Assembly (NCBI GenBank): GCA_963210315.1
Contig: OY723262.1
Span: 806,001-870,000, forward strand
Length of the DNA stretch: 64,000 bases
Direction: 5' to 3'
Source of the DNA: Rhynchopus euleeides
Lineage: Eukaryota > Euglenozoa > Diplonemea > Diplonemida > Diplonemidae
Positions within the stretch are counted from its first letter, which is position 1; each line of letters begins with the position of its first letter. The notes beneath the pieces are model-generated. The model was not told where the DNA came from. It was given only the letters and a program-made list of their open reading frames with translations, and ran no database searches. The position numbers and the translations under genes are program-made. Of this stretch, positions 62,701 through 64,000 are shown one piece after another.

Positions 62701-62947
62701 GGGGTGCATGCTGCACCGCCAAGGGGCGTGCCGTGGGTGTGGCGTAGTCACGCCGGGTGGGCTGCCCCGCAGGACGCACAGGTGTGCCCCTCAGCGCCGG
62801 CGAAGCATGGCGGGGCGACTGCCGCGTGCGCGGGGGCGACATGCGTCGGGGCTGCGCAAACGAGCCACCCCCAGGCGGCACCGTCTCCTCCAGCCAGTTG
62901 CCCTCCTCCACCCTGTCAGGCGAGTACCACCGCTCCTGCTTGCGCAT
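59759..62947 (-). CDS. WW-domain protein with catalytically dead metacaspase-like domain
   Basis: Three exons, 62947-62334, 62112-61962 and 61753-59759, encode 919 residues. Donors are GTATGG and GTATGT, acceptors CACAG, phases 2 and 0. The N-terminus (1-205) is partly disordered, then globular. The exon 2-3 junction creates a WW domain at about 244-273 (LPQGW ... GHVFYVHTPSGGKQWRKP, tryptophans 248 and 270). Residues ~330-560 follow the caspase-fold p20 pattern of metacaspases: ALLVGA, PSRANIMRGLEWLLGGATQSDRLFIFF and ITLLLDIAPGCKVMDFP. The usual histidine motif SGHG is GGGAN (400-404) and the catalytic DSCHSG is DIAPGC, so both active residues are missing. The rest is Pro/Ala/Ser-rich with PAPLSAPLG-type repeats and ends in a short coiled coil. 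Likely a scaffold or regulatory pseudo-protease. Confidence 0.8.
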
Positions 62948-63825
62948 TGCGCTGCAGGAGGGGGAGAGGGAGAGGCTTGGGTGGTTTGATCACCGCATTG
63001 GCTCAGCAGCACGCTGGCCTGTGTATCGCCCGTGTGGACTGCGGGAGGATGGGTGGGGCAGATGAAGGTGCAGGCATCACTACCCGACGCACAGTGTTAG
63101 GCATGCATCAGTTGTGGGTTCCGGGGAGGGGGGGGGGGGGGGGAAGGGAGGGGGTGGCGGTGGTAAAGTTTGCGTCTTGGCGGGCCTGTCGCTCTACCTC
63201 TCTCGTTGTCTCACGTGGGGCAAGTGGGGGCAAATGAAGACATGCCCTGTACTGTTTTCAAGGAACAAAAAGAAATCACGGAATGGAAAAGGGCCCAGTG
63301 GCCCCAAGACCTGCGCTCGTTGTTTGTCGCGATTGCAATTGTCGCAATGTGCAGGGAACCGAACGCTGCCATGGGGCCTTCCGTTCTGACAAAAGACAAA
63401 ATACACCAATGAATGTATCAACTCTACTCTCCGCCGCCCCCCCCCCCCCACCCCCATCAATACCCCCCCCCCGAGAAGCCCAGGTTCTACAGGCTCTGAA
63501 GAATATTCAAGAAGGCTCGCGTGTCTAGCTCTCCCTCAACAGACCCACCCACGGTGCACCAGCCCTTTCCCACGACACTACGTGGTGGCCAGGGGCCTGA
63601 CGGCATGTCAGGCAGGGCATGGCTGCGGATTTTTTTCCACATCGCCTGCACTCCAGCAACCCTCCTCGGGACAGAGCCACAACTTCGGTTTGTCTAAGGG
63701 ATCACATCCCCGCGTTTTTCAGACTTCTCCGACAACGTGTTGGCAGCATGACGATGTCGACACCATGCGAACCAACCCTCGATAGGGCCACACCCCATCC
63801 CCCCTTTCTTTCATCTACCTACCCC
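62948..63825. other. Upstream region of the WW/metacaspase-like gene
   Basis: A poly-G run at 63127-63140, C runs at 63440-63472. No two-part motif like that of GDI is present. No coding frame is supported. Confidence 0.45.
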
Positions 63826-63832
63826 CCCCCCC

Positions 63833-63913
63833 CCCTTGTAATTGTCCGCCCCCCCAAACCCCTTGTAATTGTCCGCCTCGGGGCCTCCTCGGGGGGCGGA
63901 CAATTACAAGGGT
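63833..63913. repeat. Inverted repeat CCCCTTGTAATTGTCCGCC
   Basis: CCCTTGTAATTGTCCGCC occurs twice in direct order (63834-63851 and 63861-63878) and once inverted as GGCGGACAATTACAAGGG (63896-63913). The last two form a hairpin with a GGGGCCTCC loop. It looks like a collapsed small TIR element. Confidence 0.7.
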
Positions 63914-64000
63914 TATACTGGGTACTAAGGCCTGCAGTGCGAGTGGTCGGCCTGCGTGACAAGGGACTCTTAATCACCCCTCGCTACTCACCCCTATCAC

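Noticed and set aside
1..64000. tRNA, rRNA and spliced-leader RNA genes
   Set aside because: I looked for A/B boxes, cloverleaf pairings and conserved rRNA or leader motifs on both strands and saw none convincing. The B-box-like site at 20893 lies in a repeat without a cloverleaf.

Overview
This window is nuclear DNA of a eukaryotic protist. Split genes have GT-AG introns, and almost every donor reads GTAT (mostly GTATG). Proteins such as Rab GDI, an Mlo-like 7TM protein and a metacaspase-fold protein are eukaryotic. More than half of the sequence is non-coding, repeat-rich and full of poly-G runs. All nine recognisable host genes (22.3-62.9 kb) lie on the minus strand. That one-way layout, with short introns and a probable basal-body coiled-coil protein, suits a flagellated protist with unidirectional gene arrays. 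Euglenozoa (for example diplonemids) is my best guess, but the sequence does not prove it.

Layout. 0-21 kb is a transposon graveyard with no recognisable host gene: paired palindromic repeat modules, a LINE with reverse transcriptase and RNase H, and nested terminal-inverted-repeat (TIR) elements. Most of these elements are bounded by TA, and two nested sets keep the uninterrupted target sequence in their other arm, so insertion order can be read directly. 22-63 kb is the gene-bearing part, all on the minus strand: a type I membrane protein with an EGF-like domain; a five-exon triose-phosphate/nucleotide-sugar translocator family member; an aldo-keto reductase; an Mlo-like protein with a B-box-like C-terminus; a large secreted protein I do not recognise, flanked by ~0.5 kb direct repeats; a long coiled-coil protein resembling BBOF1/CCDC176; Rab GDP dissociation inhibitor (three exons, complete); a secreted subtilase with four CUB-like domains and a frame break before its C-terminal domain; and a WW-domain protein with a metacaspase-like domain lacking both catalytic residues. 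More TIR elements sit between these genes and inside one intron.

How the genes relate. Several serve the secretory system and cell surface (GDI for Rab recycling, the translocator, three signal-peptide proteins, the Mlo-like protein), but nothing shows a pathway operon. The GDI and subtilase genes share a near-identical two-part motif upstream of their start codons, a candidate promoter or 5'-UTR signal. The most unusual content is the set of TA-flanked elements. One carries an ORF resembling a histone H2B tail and C-terminal helix, and another an ORF with a possible helix-turn-helix.
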